Shown here one piece after another: positions 45,648-54,268 of a stretch of 64,000 nt of DNA (position 1 is the stretch's first letter; each line of letters opens with the position of its first letter). Both the position numbers and the translations under genes were made by a program. The stretch spans positions 62,001 to 126,000 of the IMG/VR virus record IMGVR_UViG_3300042898_004347, one strand, 5' to 3'. The notes under the pieces are model-generated. The model had not been told where the DNA came from. It was given only the letters and a program-made list of their open reading frames with translations, and ran no database searches. The DNA comes from a virus.

Positions 45648-46048
45648 TCGGTGAAAATAGGTCCAAGCAATCCTACGTTATCTGCGTGAGATGGTGCAGT
45701 CCAACCTTGAGGCTTAATTAGATCTGGAAGACCCAATGGATTTGGCCGAGACTCTTTTACTCCTACTTGTTTAGCGATGTTCGCTTCATATACCGCAGCC
45801 CAGGCTTTTTCAGAATCAACATCAAAAGCGTTGAGTGTGCCGATGGCAACAACGCAAAGATCGATGAGTGCATCAACCACATCATCAGCATTGTCTGCTT
45901 TCTTCATTTCATCGAGTTCTTCTTGCAAGAACTTAATGCGAAACTCCAGGAAAGCCTTAAGCTTTTCCTTGTCGAATTCACGTACGATTGGATTTACTCC
46001 AAATTTGCGATGCATATATTCAATGTCATGTACCCAATTAGTTTTCAT
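45644..46048 (-). CDS. MazG-like NTP pyrophosphohydrolase
   Basis: 134 aa. Helical start with FLEFRIKFLQEELDEMKKA and ADDVVDALIDLCVVAIGTL, the ExxE...D..D metal pattern of the phosphoribosyl-ATP pyrophosphatase/MazG fold. C-terminus has a conserved PNPLGLPDLIKP. Perhaps cleans dCTP or dUTP from the pool as T4 gp56 does; inferred. Confidence 0.75.
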   Translation of the reverse strand: MKTNWVHDIEYMHRKFGVNPIVREFDKEKLKAFLEFRIKFLQEELDEMKKADNADDVVDALIDLCVVAIGTLNAFDVDSEKAWAAVYEANIAKQVGVKESRPNPLGLPDLIKPQGWTAPSHADNVGLLGPIFTD

Positions 46049-46054
46049 AAGTTA

Positions 46055-46084
46055 ATAATAATTCAGCTGACGTTTATTGTAAAC
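46055..46084 (-). promoter_or_regulatory. early promoter
   Basis: -35 GTTTAC (46079-46084), about 18 bp, -10 TATTAT (46055-46060), 6 nt to the ATG of the MazG-like gene. Confidence 0.65.
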
Positions 46085-46086
46085 AC

Positions 46087-48612
46087 TTAAGTGAAGAATT
46101 CTTCAAGATTCGAGGTTTTCTCCATGGTCCATCCAATTGAATCAAAGATGATGGATAAAGGATCCAGGAAGGTTTTCTCAAACTGAAGCTCGTGATCAAT
46201 ATATCTATGCAGACCCAATTCTTTTGGAAGACCATCCACAAAAGAAATTACATTTTCTTGCATCGGGTTTGGAGTTTTAAGATAGATGAATTTGATCTTA
46301 TCACCGCTACGAATTAGTTGATGTTTCTTTTGCAGATTACACTTCACAACTTGATCATTGAAAAGCAAGCAGCCGCGAACATGGATCGGAGTTCCTTTCT
46401 TGTAAATTCCACCTTCTTTCTTGTTCGAATAACCTGAAACATCCGAGGCTCCACGCGGGAACGCAATCTCCTCAGGTGGCAATGAAATGAAGTTCTCACG
46501 GATTTTTACAATTTCACGTTGAGCTTCGACTTCGGATTTGGTCATAATAACCTCGAACATCTTCTTTAGGGCATCACGGCATACTGCTGGAGTTGAAGAT
46601 TTTACCGCTTCGATTCCCATGATCTTGATCTTGGGTTTAGCGTATTGAACACCTTCGTTATTGTGAACGTTAAGGATATAACGCTTCTTTGCTGTCCAAA
46701 TACCACGATCCGCAATTGCCTCACGCTTCATTCCCATACGATTTGTTGGACAGAACATTGTCTTCGACAACAGATCGTAGGATGCAGTTAGCATAGGCTC
46801 GACAGCCTTTGCACAAAATTCATCCAAGAACTTAACAGGATTCTTAGGACCAAAGTTTTGAACGATTGGATCCATTGAGACATATAATGAGTCAGTATCG
46901 ATAGCGATAACATAATCTTTGTCTTTCGATTTGAGGGTTTTATTTAAGAATTGATTCACTTCCTTTTCAGCCCAACGGATTGCCAATTGGCCTGATAGAG
47001 TTGTTGCCTCGGCAATTCGCATGTCGAAATACCGAAAGTACTGATTGCCCAGGGCGCCGTAGAGTGAGTTGAGAAGAATTTTAACTGCAATCTGCTGATT
47101 CTCGAGACGAGAGATTTCTCGTTCACATTTAAAATACTCAACCTTGTTACCTTTATCGATCGTCTCGAGACGCTTCTTTTCTTGAAGCATGGCTTTCTTT
47201 AGGATAACACGCTTGTCGTAGATCTCAGTGATGATTCGAGGGATTACGCCGATTTTATCTGTACGGAAATGAACACCATTTGCAGCCATAATGGTTCCGG
47301 GCATATGAGGTTCAAATGGTACATCATTCAGGATCACGTCAGGGGAAATACCCGGAGTCGTCTGAGACGTGATCGTCTCGGGTGACATGTTGTATTGAAT
47401 GATGAGATTCGGATACAGAGAATTTAAGTCGAATGAACATACCCAATTATGTAGACCCACTTTTGGTTCTTTCACATAACCGCCAGGATAATCGCCCTTA
47501 AAGTTTTCAACGGATGGTGGGATTGCAATTGCCTTACGGGCAAGATCTCGATATATGATTGAATCCCAGATTGCTGTGGTTCCAAGCGTATCATTGTAAT
47601 TCACGCCGCCAATGTAAGCAAGCGTGAGAACTAAAGTAATGAGACCTAGTTTGTCTTCGAGACGATCCACAATCTCAACGTCTTTGATGTTGTAGTCCAC
47701 GAAGGTTTGATAGTTCTCCTCGTAAAGGTTATGCAGGGAACCATATTCCTCATACGACAACTTTCCATCTCCAAGAACAACGTGTGCAATATGACCTAAC
47801 TTATAGGATTCTTGATTACCATACGTGTGAGTCGTAAACTTCTTGAATAGATCCATGTAGTCTAACTGAGAGATACCAGTAATCTCGTAGATCTTCATCG
47901 GACGACCTTTGATCATGGTTTCTTTGGGTTCTACTTTGCCAAAGGGAGAAAGAAGATTCACAGTCTCCTGACCACATATTGAAATGATTCGATTTACGAT
48001 ATACGGAATATCGAAGCCACGACTATTCCAGCCCGTGATAATGTCAGGATTGTTTTTTGGCATGGCGAACCATGTTACAAAATCCAGCATCATTGAACGC
48101 TCATCAACAAATTGACGATATTCAACCTGAGAATGAATTAGCTTTTTGTCAGCGTCATATGGTTTCGTGCCCCATACGTAATAGACATCATCGATGCTAT
48201 TTTTAACCGTGATGGTGATAATTTCGTGCAGCGCATCTTCGGGCTTTGGAAAGCCATCATTCGACATTACCTCGATGTCGAGGGTGGAAACATTAATGAC
48301 ACTACGATCAAAGTGGATTTCATCAGGAAAACGTTCTTGAATAAATTGCGCAACGTAACGAGTGTTTCCATAGATCTTAAAGGATTCAATGTTCTCGTAA
48401 GGAGCCATGAATTCTTTAGCATCCTTCATAGAATCAAACATCATGGGCTCAACCGGAGTGCCATCCAGCGCAGTCCAGATGGTTTTCTCATGCTTCGAAG
48501 GGAGATACATGGTGGGCTTAAACTTCACACGTTCGGTTACGCGCTTACCATTATCATAGCCCCGATAAAGGATGTGCGAACCCCATCTGCTCACATTGGT
48601 ATAGAATTTCAC
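46087..48612 (-). CDS. 43: family B DNA polymerase (gp43)
   Basis: 841 aa with a GTG start 6 nt after the -10 box. Exonuclease motifs LDIEVM, GWNSRGFDIPY and YNIKDVEIVDRL; polymerase motifs SFDLNSLYPN (A), KILLNSLYGALGN (B) and AIDTDSLYVSM (C). All catalytic acidic residues are present. The C-terminus ends TMEKTSNLEEFFT, a PIP-like tail that binds the sliding clamp (gp45). Confidence 0.97.
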   Translation of the reverse strand: MKFYTNVSRWGSHILYRGYDNGKRVTERVKFKPTMYLPSKHEKTIWTALDGTPVEPMMFDSMKDAKEFMAPYENIESFKIYGNTRYVAQFIQERFPDEIHFDRSVINVSTLDIEVMSNDGFPKPEDALHEIITITVKNSIDDVYYVWGTKPYDADKKLIHSQVEYRQFVDERSMMLDFVTWFAMPKNNPDIITGWNSRGFDIPYIVNRIISICGQETVNLLSPFGKVEPKETMIKGRPMKIYEITGISQLDYMDLFKKFTTHTYGNQESYKLGHIAHVVLGDGKLSYEEYGSLHNLYEENYQTFVDYNIKDVEIVDRLEDKLGLITLVLTLAYIGGVNYNDTLGTTAIWDSIIYRDLARKAIAIPPSVENFKGDYPGGYVKEPKVGLHNWVCSFDLNSLYPNLIIQYNMSPETITSQTTPGISPDVILNDVPFEPHMPGTIMAANGVHFRTDKIGVIPRIITEIYDKRVILKKAMLQEKKRLETIDKGNKVEYFKCEREISRLENQQIAVKILLNSLYGALGNQYFRYFDMRIAEATTLSGQLAIRWAEKEVNQFLNKTLKSKDKDYVIAIDTDSLYVSMDPIVQNFGPKNPVKFLDEFCAKAVEPMLTASYDLLSKTMFCPTNRMGMKREAIADRGIWTAKKRYILNVHNNEGVQYAKPKIKIMGIEAVKSSTPAVCRDALKKMFEVIMTKSEVEAQREIVKIRENFISLPPEEIAFPRGASDVSGYSNKKEGGIYKKGTPIHVRGCLLFNDQVVKCNLQKKHQLIRSGDKIKFIYLKTPNPMQENVISFVDGLPKELGLHRYIDHELQFEKTFLDPLSIIFDSIGWTMEKTSNLEEFFT

Positions 48613-48618
48613 ATTACC

Positions 48619-48647
48619 ATCCTATCACATAATCGGGGTTTGTAAAT
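48619..48647 (-). promoter_or_regulatory. early promoter of gene 43
   Basis: -35 ATTTAC (48642-48647), 17 bp, -10 TAGGAT (48619-48624), 6 nt to the GTG. -35 abuts the terminator T-tract. Confidence 0.82.
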
Positions 48648-48681
48648 AAAAAAGAGTGGTAACGTGAAAGTCACCACTCTT
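48646..48681 (-). terminator. terminator after hsp20
   Basis: AAGAGTGGT pairs with ACCACTCTT (9 bp) over 12 nt and is followed by TTTTTT on the minus strand. It separates hsp20 from gene 43. Confidence 0.9.
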
Positions 48682-48702
48682 GTAAGACTAACTAAGAGTT
48701 AA

Positions 48703-49119
48703 TTAGTCCTGGATGAAAGTTGAGCCAATCTCAATCTTCTTTGGACGTTCTGATTCTGGAACGACCTTGGCGAGTGGAATCGAAAGGATTCCATTCTTAA
48801 GGTCTGCACCTTTTACTTGAACGTATTCCGACAACGTGAAAGTTCTCGTGAACTTACGGGTCGAAATGCCCTTATGGTTGTAGACTCGATCGTCTTCCAT
48901 CTCACCGCTAACAGTAAGGACAGAATCCTTTAGCTGAATATCGAGGTTCTCCTTAGAGAATCCTGCAACGGCGATTTCCACCAAGAAATTATCGTCATCA
49001 ATGAAAACGATATTATGCGGTGGGTATGTATCTTCTTTTAAGGAGACTCTGTTGAGCTCGTTGAAAAGATGGTCAAAGCCTACAAAGGCTGACCGTGGGA
49101 ACGTGTATGTATTTGTCAT
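48703..49119 (-). CDS. hsp20: Hsp20 small heat-shock protein
   Basis: 138 aa. Alpha-crystallin domain about 38-128 with IVFIDDDNFLVEIAVAGFSKEN, KDSVLTVSGE and the GILSIPL (I-x-I/V-type) beta 9 motif. A short N-terminal arm with FDHLFNEL. Holdase probably protecting phage assembly; common in T4-like marine phages. Late promoter 88 nt upstream. Confidence 0.92.
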   Translation of the reverse strand: MTNTYTFPRSAFVGFDHLFNELNRVSLKEDTYPPHNIVFIDDDNFLVEIAVAGFSKENLDIQLKDSVLTVSGEMEDDRVYNHKGISTRKFTRTFTLSEYVQVKGADLKNGILSIPLAKVVPESERPKKIEIGSTFIQD

Positions 49120-49207
49120 CTGATTTACCTCCAGTTATGCAAGGTTATGTAATCTCCAGCAACCCCCGAAGGGCATTACCGGTTGATGGCGTGATTGCCA
49201 TCAAGGT

Positions 49208-49215
49208 TATTTATA
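49208..49215 (-). promoter_or_regulatory. late promoter (TATAAATA)
   Basis: Perfect late motif upstream of hsp20, just inside the downstream end of regA. Confidence 0.6.
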
Positions 49216-49683
49216 TCACTTCGTATTACCGATTGAATATTTTGCTAACAATTCCCAATTTATCTTGTCTCGGTGTGGGATAATCTTGATCTGACGTAAC
49301 GGAGCTTTATCTTTGGCCTGATCGTTGTTCACAATTGAAACTAAACCCCAGTCCGAGAGAAGAGTAGTGATGGTGTTACGTCTCTGCAAATCGTTCGTAT
49401 TTAAATTTGAGGGCTTGCCGTCAAGAAGGAATAATTCCTTAAAATGAACAATAAAATAACGTCCCTGCTTATGAAGAATATGGCAAGACTGATAAAGCTT
49501 GTTTGTGGTCTTTCGCGAGGCGACTCCAATTCGGGTCAGCGTCTCGCGTACTTTTAAAAAATCATCCGGTTCGTTCAGCAAGACCTCAAGCATCATCGCA
49601 GGTGTCCATTCTACAGGAGTGACATCGATTGCGTCATTCTGTATGGCATCAGTGCTTTGATTGTTTAATTCTGGAGCGTCCAC
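49216..49683 (-). CDS. regA: RegA translational repressor
   Basis: 155 aa. EPDDFLKVRETLTRIGVAS, KLYQSCHILHKQGRYFIVHFKELFLLDGK and RRNTITTLLSDWGL align with T4 RegA. An N-terminal extension of about 35 residues is extra. RegA represses early mRNAs by binding near their start codons. If mRNAs here are leaderless, RegA must bind within coding sequence. Confidence 0.9.
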   Translation of the reverse strand: MDAPELNNQSTDAIQNDAIDVTPVEWTPAMMLEVLLNEPDDFLKVRETLTRIGVASRKTTNKLYQSCHILHKQGRYFIVHFKELFLLDGKPSNLNTNDLQRRNTITTLLSDWGLVSIVNNDQAKDKAPLRQIKIIPHRDKINWELLAKYSIGNTK

Positions 49684-50053
49684 CTTGATAAATTTTAGTT
49701 CGTAGTACTTCTAGTTGTTCAGAAGACATGAGCGACGCAGCAGATCTAGCCTTTTCATTACTAAAGTCATAATATGCTTTGACAATCATTATCGCTTCTT
49801 GTTCCTGGGGTTTAGCCCATTTACTAAAGCGCTTCTTCTTACGTATGCTATTTATCAAAAAGTCGAACTGGAGTCGCTTATCCAGATGGTGATAACGGTT
49901 CATTTCGTTAGCGAACAAAACGGTATCAGAGAAATAAGACAGTCCACGATTCACCATAAATGGGACATACTGCTTTTCAGAAACATCATCCACCATGATG
50001 TCCTTCTTGGTATCATTGATGGAATTTAGGTAGTCGAAGAAGTTCATTTCCAT
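49649..50053 (-). CDS. 62: clamp loader small subunit (gp62)
   Basis: 134 aa. FDYLNSINDTKKDIM, PFMVNRGLSYFSDTVLFANEMNRY and LDKRLQFDFLINSIRKKKRFSKWAK are gp62 motifs. With gp44 it loads the gp45 clamp. 35-nt overlap with regA and 10-nt overlap with 44. Confidence 0.92.
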   Translation of the reverse strand: MEMNFFDYLNSINDTKKDIMVDDVSEKQYVPFMVNRGLSYFSDTVLFANEMNRYHHLDKRLQFDFLINSIRKKKRFSKWAKPQEQEAIMIVKAYYDFSNEKARSAASLMSSEQLEVLRTKIYQGGRSRIKQSKH

Positions 50054-50994
50054 TCAACCGATGCCATTAGCTCGGTCATGCATGCAACGAGATTCAGTTC
50101 GTGGTCAGCCACAAATGCATCCTTGTATTGGTAGTCAGCAAGAATTAGCACAATCTGAGGAACACTCTGAGGTTGAGCGTACTCAATCATGTTGTCATAG
50201 ATCTTGCGAAAGATTGCTGCAGGTTCTAGATCGAGGTTATTGACCACCCATCCACGCATGGTCTTAAAGTCTTTTGCTTTTAAGGCGGCAACTAAACTGG
50301 CAATATTTGCATCGCCAAGATTCGCAAGAATTCCAGTATCGATTTGACCAGATACGGAGTAACGCTGGCATTCGCCAATGACCCTGCGCCAGTCAGGCGC
50401 AAACTTAATAATAAGTTCAGCTAGAACCTTTGGCTCATGCTTGATACCTTCCTTGAGAAGGATACCTTCCATACGCTTCATAAAAGCACCAGCAAGACCC
50501 GCCAATTGCTTTTTAGACGTATTGAATTCGATTACAGAACATCTCGAATGAAGAGGTTCAATAATACGATTCTTGAAATTGCACGTCAAGATAAACCGGC
50601 AATTAGAAGAAAACTCTTCAATGAATCCACGCAGCGCAGGTTGCGTGGATTGTGGGTTGAGGTAGTCAGCCTCATCAAGGATGACTACTTTCGGCTTGTC
50701 CGAACCTTCGAGCGAGATGGAACTTGCAAATTGTCTAATTCGACCACGAAGGACATCAATGCCGGAATCTTCCGATCCGTTAATGACAATAGCATCGAGC
50801 CCGAGTTCATTGCAAAGAGCTTTTGCAACTGTAGTCTTACCGAGACCGGCCGTGCCACACAGTAGGAGGTTTTGCATTTCACCCGACGAGACGATACCCT
50901 GGAAAGTTTTGAGGAGGTGTTCCGGGAGGATACATTCGCTGAGCTTGGCTGGACGGTATTTTTCCGTCCAGAGGAATTCTTCTTGGTTTTGCAT
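50044..50994 (-). CDS. 44: clamp loader large subunit (gp44)
   Basis: 316 aa AAA+ ATPase. Walker A GTAGLGKT (47-54), DEAD (107-110), and SRC motif LHSRCSVIEF. Loads the sliding clamp with gp62. Confidence 0.96.
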   Translation of the reverse strand: MQNQEEFLWTEKYRPAKLSECILPEHLLKTFQGIVSSGEMQNLLLCGTAGLGKTTVAKALCNELGLDAIVINGSEDSGIDVLRGRIRQFASSISLEGSDKPKVVILDEADYLNPQSTQPALRGFIEEFSSNCRFILTCNFKNRIIEPLHSRCSVIEFNTSKKQLAGLAGAFMKRMEGILLKEGIKHEPKVLAELIIKFAPDWRRVIGECQRYSVSGQIDTGILANLGDANIASLVAALKAKDFKTMRGWVVNNLDLEPAAIFRKIYDNMIEYAQPQSVPQIVLILADYQYKDAFVADHELNLVACMTELMASVEWK

Positions 50995-51003
50995 GTCTTC
51001 ATT

Positions 51004-51261
51004 TTAAACTGAAGTTATGCTTTCGTACAACTCTTTAATCTCAGAGGTTTCGTTTTCGAACTGTACGACAGTCTGCTTATGGTATAATGCAGCAACCTTA
51101 CGGAAAGTCTTTGGAGCAACCTTGAACTTATCTTCAAGAGCCTTGAGCGTTTCATTAATCTGAACACGCTGGGTTTGAATCTCTGACATTGCCTCTGAAA
51201 TTTGATCAAGGGCAATGCGGATAGCTTTACGATCTTCTGGAGTTGAAGGAATGAGGCTCAT
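51004..51261 (-). CDS. dsbA: DsbA-like double-strand-binding late transcription protein
   Basis: 85 aa, coiled coil with VAALYHKQTVVQFENETSEIKELYESI, the pattern of T4 DsbA and its cyanophage relatives found next to 45/44. T4 DsbA binds DNA and stimulates late transcription; here this is by position and resemblance. Confidence 0.55.
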   Translation of the reverse strand: MSLIPSTPEDRKAIRIALDQISEAMSEIQTQRVQINETLKALEDKFKVAPKTFRKVAALYHKQTVVQFENETSEIKELYESITSV

Positions 51262-51325
51262 AATAAAAAATGGTGGGTTCTTTTACGACTGCCCCACCAA
51301 AAGTCTAGAACTGGAATCTAAAAGA

Positions 51326-51580
51326 TTAAGCTTTTGGCTCAATCATCTGAGCTGCTGGCTCTTCTTGCTTAGGCGTGCTTGCCTTCAAGAAGTCAGCAAA
51401 GCGAGTGCGCAATGCGCCAATCGCAGTTAATTCAGTACCTTCAAAAGCTCCACGGCGGGAGACGATATCAATAATCTGAACGACTGCGGCGAGATCGTTT
51501 AGCGCGAGTTGCGATGAACCTGCAGCTGGCATTCCAGGTTGTGGTGTTTGTTCTGTTGTCATAGGTATTACGTTGTCCAT
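51326..51580 (-). CDS. hypothetical protein, 84 aa
   Basis: Ala/Pro-rich ends around a conserved helix pair (LALNDLAAVVQIIDIVSRRG, AFEGTELTAIGALRTRF). Homologues occur beside gene 45 in cyanophages as I recall. Function unknown. Confidence 0.6.
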   Translation of the reverse strand: MDNVIPMTTEQTPQPGMPAAGSSQLALNDLAAVVQIIDIVSRRGAFEGTELTAIGALRTRFADFLKASTPKQEEPAAQMIEPKA

Positions 51581-51595
51581 AGTTAGTTATATATA

Positions 51596-52267
51596 TCAAC
51601 CTGAAAAGGTTGAAGTTTTCTCAAGAGCAATCCAATATTCCACTGGAAGATTGGTGTTCTTAAAATGACTGATTAGTTTTGAGCTAATTGATACGGTATA
51701 ATCACCAGGCAACATTTTAAGATTGCCGATGACCATGACGAATGAGAATACCTCTTCACAGGAGTTACTCTCATTTAACGTGATGGTGTATTTATTCGCT
51801 GTTGGATTCTTTTGATCCAAAATTGTGATAGAAACTTTACCTTTTTTACCTTCAATGGCCAGGGTTGAATGGCCAAATACTGCAGAAGCCTTCTTGATCT
51901 TATTGATCACGTCTGCCGTGAGATTAAGCACAACATCAGCCTTGGGCATAGTGACTGCCTTGGTTGGCGCAGTCAGAACCGAAGGACTCGAATAGAAATA
52001 CTTAATGGAGCTTTCATTATTCTTAATGATCACAGAATCTTCTGTAAAATTCACCTCAGGATCTTCGATCAAAGAGATAGCGGCAAGGAACTCGTTGAGT
52101 TCATAGATGCCAAACTCCTTTTCAATTTGCTCAGCAATCTGCGCGGAAGCAAGAATGTTCTTGGCCTCAGAAATTGTGCTAATGGTATTGCCAGGTTTGA
52201 AGACCATGTTCGGATTAATGGCGGAAAAGTTCTTCAGTAAATTGATAGTGTCTTCAGATAGTTTCAT
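51596..52267 (-). CDS. 45: sliding clamp (gp45)
   Basis: 223 aa. Start MKLSEDTINLLKNFSAINPN and the repeated beta topology with VLNLTADVINKIKKASAVF and VMVIGNLKMLPGDYTVSISS match gp45. Trimeric clamp for gp43 and co-activator of late transcription with gp55 and gp33. Confidence 0.95.
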   Translation of the reverse strand: MKLSEDTINLLKNFSAINPNMVFKPGNTISTISEAKNILASAQIAEQIEKEFGIYELNEFLAAISLIEDPEVNFTEDSVIIKNNESSIKYFYSSPSVLTAPTKAVTMPKADVVLNLTADVINKIKKASAVFGHSTLAIEGKKGKVSITILDQKNPTANKYTITLNESNSCEEVFSFVMVIGNLKMLPGDYTVSISSKLISHFKNTNLPVEYWIALEKTSTFSG

Positions 52268-52581
52268 AGGTCGGGATTGGCTTTACCCATATCATGTTCG
52301 CAGAGGAAAAAGAGGCATGCCGCAGCATGTCCAAGGTGATGTCTTCCAGTTTCAAGATCGAAACGCTCACCGCGTTTCCAGGCCCAAAGATGACGTTGGA
52401 GTGCATCAAAATACCGACGTTCGGCTTCTGGCACATGTCTCCAATTCTCACGGGCATATTTCTTTGCACCGACAGTCAGAACCGTCGCCAACTCTTCAAG
52501 AGTATGCGGAGGGATCAGTCCATATTCCGGTTTATCAGAATCAAACTTTCTACCTTCCGTTGGCGACGGTTCTGGTGTCAT
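52264..52581 (-). CDS. MazG-like dNTP diphosphohydrolase (DUF5664-like)
   Basis: 105 aa. KFDSDKPEYGLIPPHTLEELATVLTVGAKKY, ENWRHV, YFDALQRHLWAW and HHLGHAAACLFFL fit the dATP/dGTP diphosphohydrolase N-terminal family related to MazZ. It would shape the dNTP pool. ATGA overlap with gene 45. Confidence 0.75.
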   Translation of the reverse strand: MTPEPSPTEGRKFDSDKPEYGLIPPHTLEELATVLTVGAKKYARENWRHVPEAERRYFDALQRHLWAWKRGERFDLETGRHHLGHAAACLFFLCEHDMGKANPDL

Positions 52582-52618
52582 GATGAAAACAGTTGGGAAA
52601 TACCCAACTTAGTTGTTC

Positions 52619-52894
52619 TTAGCGGCAACCAGCGCGGGTCAACGAACGGCCTTGATGTGGGCCGTCAGCAACTGGACGAGCGGTATCGAGGCGATACTTG
52701 AAGACCGTTTGACCTTGGCTATTGGTGCGTTTGTTCGTGTAGATACGAGCGCCTTCATTGCGGAGCTCGGCGATAACGGCAGATGGGTTCGCGATGCTGA
52801 GACGCTTAGAGACTTCAGCAGTTGTAACTTCCTTGCCCTTGGCGAGGAAATTAAAGAGGCGAGCTTTCTGACTTGTGGATTTTGTGCTATTCAT
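52619..52894 (-). CDS. winged-helix protein, 91 aa
   Basis: SQKARLFNFLAKGKEVTTAEVSKRLSIANPSAVIAELRNEG (about 8-50) is a classical winged helix, followed by a beta wing FKYRLDTARP. Probable DNA-binding regulator. The mRNA has a hairpin/pseudoknot leader. Confidence 0.7.
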   Translation of the reverse strand: MNSTKSTSQKARLFNFLAKGKEVTTAEVSKRLSIANPSAVIAELRNEGARIYTNKRTNSQGQTVFKYRLDTARPVADGPHQGRSLTRAGCR

Positions 52895-52914
52895 ATTATT
52901 CTTAACTTATTCAA

Positions 52915-52960
52915 TAGTCCATTGAGTTGACTATGCTGATTGGACTAATCTCAGCATAGT
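52915..52960 (-). promoter_or_regulatory. hairpin and possible H-type pseudoknot in mRNA leader
   Basis: Stem 1: 52930-52939 with 52951-52960 (up to 10 bp). Its 11-nt loop contains TAGTCCA (52941-52947), which can pair with TGGACTA (52915-52921) downstream. 7-bp second stem gives a pseudoknot before the ATG at 52894. Confidence 0.5.
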
Positions 52961-52963
52961 AGA

Positions 52964-52992
52964 ATCATACACCAGTCATGCATGTTGTAAAT
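52964..52992 (-). promoter_or_regulatory. early promoter
   Basis: -35 ATTTAC (52987-52992), 17 bp, -10 TATGAT (52964-52969). Confidence 0.8.
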
Positions 52993-53020
52993 AACAAAAT
53001 GCATGCTGGCAGTTTATTTT

Positions 53021-54193
53021 TTAGAATGCGGTTTCTGCAGGTTCAGCAGGTGCAGCCACAGCAGGTTCAGCTGGAACTTCCTTTGGAATGATTGTAGGAT
53101 CAATCTTGGAGTAAAGATCCGAGAACGCAATCTTGGTGTCCTGATCAAAGCGAGCAATACACATGTCGATGGACTTCAGACGATCGCCGAAGATTGCAAA
53201 GGTGTGAGCGATATGGCAAAGACGACGAGTGGAAATGAGCTCATCCACGCCACCATCAGCAAACGTTTTGCGGATGACTTCAGCCCACGTGACGAGATAC
53301 TCAGCAAATTGCTCATCAACTTTCTTGAACTTTTCCATGTGCTTGAGCACAATCTTGCGTTCAGTAGCCAATGGAGGATATGACTGTTCGATCGTGCAGA
53401 CGAAACGCTCGAGGAAAGCCTCGTCGATTACCGTTGCAGAAACAAACCTGCCATCCTCAGAACCTTTGCCTTTGGTATTCGCAGTAGCAATCACATTGAA
53501 ACCAGTAGCAGGACGGATGACTTCACCCGTCTTTTTGATCATGATTGGTTTGCCTTCCAGCACACCTTGAAGACACATGATTTTGTTGGTGGAACGGTCA
53601 ATTTCGTCCACGAGAAGAATGGCACCACGCTCCATGGCTTTCACCACGGGACCTTTGGCAAACACCGTCTCGCCATTTACAAGGCGGAAGCCGCCGATCA
53701 AATCATCTTCATCCGTTTCTGGTGAAATCTGGACGCGGATGTACTCGCGCTCTGACTGAGCGCAGGCTTGTTCGACCATCATCGTCTTGCCATTACCCGA
53801 CAATCCGGAAATAAAAATTGGATAGAAAGCACGAGACTTAATAACCATTGCAATATCAGCATATTCGCCCCAGCGAATGTAGGTATCATCTGCATGTGGA
53901 ACGTACGTGTCCGTGTTCAGGATGGACGTTACGGGAGCAGAAAGTTTGAACGAGGTCAGAGCAGATTCATCTGCAACGTGAACCGGATCTTCCGGGCGCG
54001 TGACGCCCATCGGGAGAGAGTAGTCGTAAAGACCCTTTCGAATCTTGAAGCTATCTTTGAGAAGGTCCGAATACTCCTTGGGGGCAAACCCAAGTTGAGT
54101 ACCGATTTCGTCAATCGTCTTCCGGCGAAATTGAACTTTGTCTGGAAATTGAACCTTGAGAGATTCAATGATGGTTACTGATGCTGTTTTCAT
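53021..54193 (-). CDS. CobS/MoxR-like AAA+ ATPase
   Basis: 390 aa. N-terminal helical domain of about 110 residues; GLSGNGKTMMVEQ Walker A (about 140), LLVDEIDRS Walker B, and NVIATANTKGKGSEDGRF sensor region as in CobS/MoxR ATPases. C-terminal Ala/Pro/Glu-rich tail. Works with a VWA protein (next gene) on unknown targets; CobN-type cobalt chelation is not implied. Early promoter 9 nt upstream. Confidence 0.85.
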   Translation of the reverse strand: MKTASVTIIESLKVQFPDKVQFRRKTIDEIGTQLGFAPKEYSDLLKDSFKIRKGLYDYSLPMGVTRPEDPVHVADESALTSFKLSAPVTSILNTDTYVPHADDTYIRWGEYADIAMVIKSRAFYPIFISGLSGNGKTMMVEQACAQSEREYIRVQISPETDEDDLIGGFRLVNGETVFAKGPVVKAMERGAILLVDEIDRSTNKIMCLQGVLEGKPIMIKKTGEVIRPATGFNVIATANTKGKGSEDGRFVSATVIDEAFLERFVCTIEQSYPPLATERKIVLKHMEKFKKVDEQFAEYLVTWAEVIRKTFADGGVDELISTRRLCHIAHTFAIFGDRLKSIDMCIARFDQDTKIAFSDLYSKIDPTIIPKEVPAEPAVAAPAEPAETAF

Positions 54194-54202
54194 TATGGTA
54201 CA

Positions 54203-54231
54203 ATCATACTAAATTCACCTAGAAAGTAAAT
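54203..54231 (-). promoter_or_regulatory. early promoter
   Basis: -35 ATTTAC (54226-54231), 17 bp, -10 TATGAT (54203-54208), then TGTACCATA and the ATG. Palindromic element at 54244-54263. Confidence 0.83.
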
Positions 54232-54268
54232 CACTAAGAATTACCTAAGTGTTTGATAATCAATAGGG

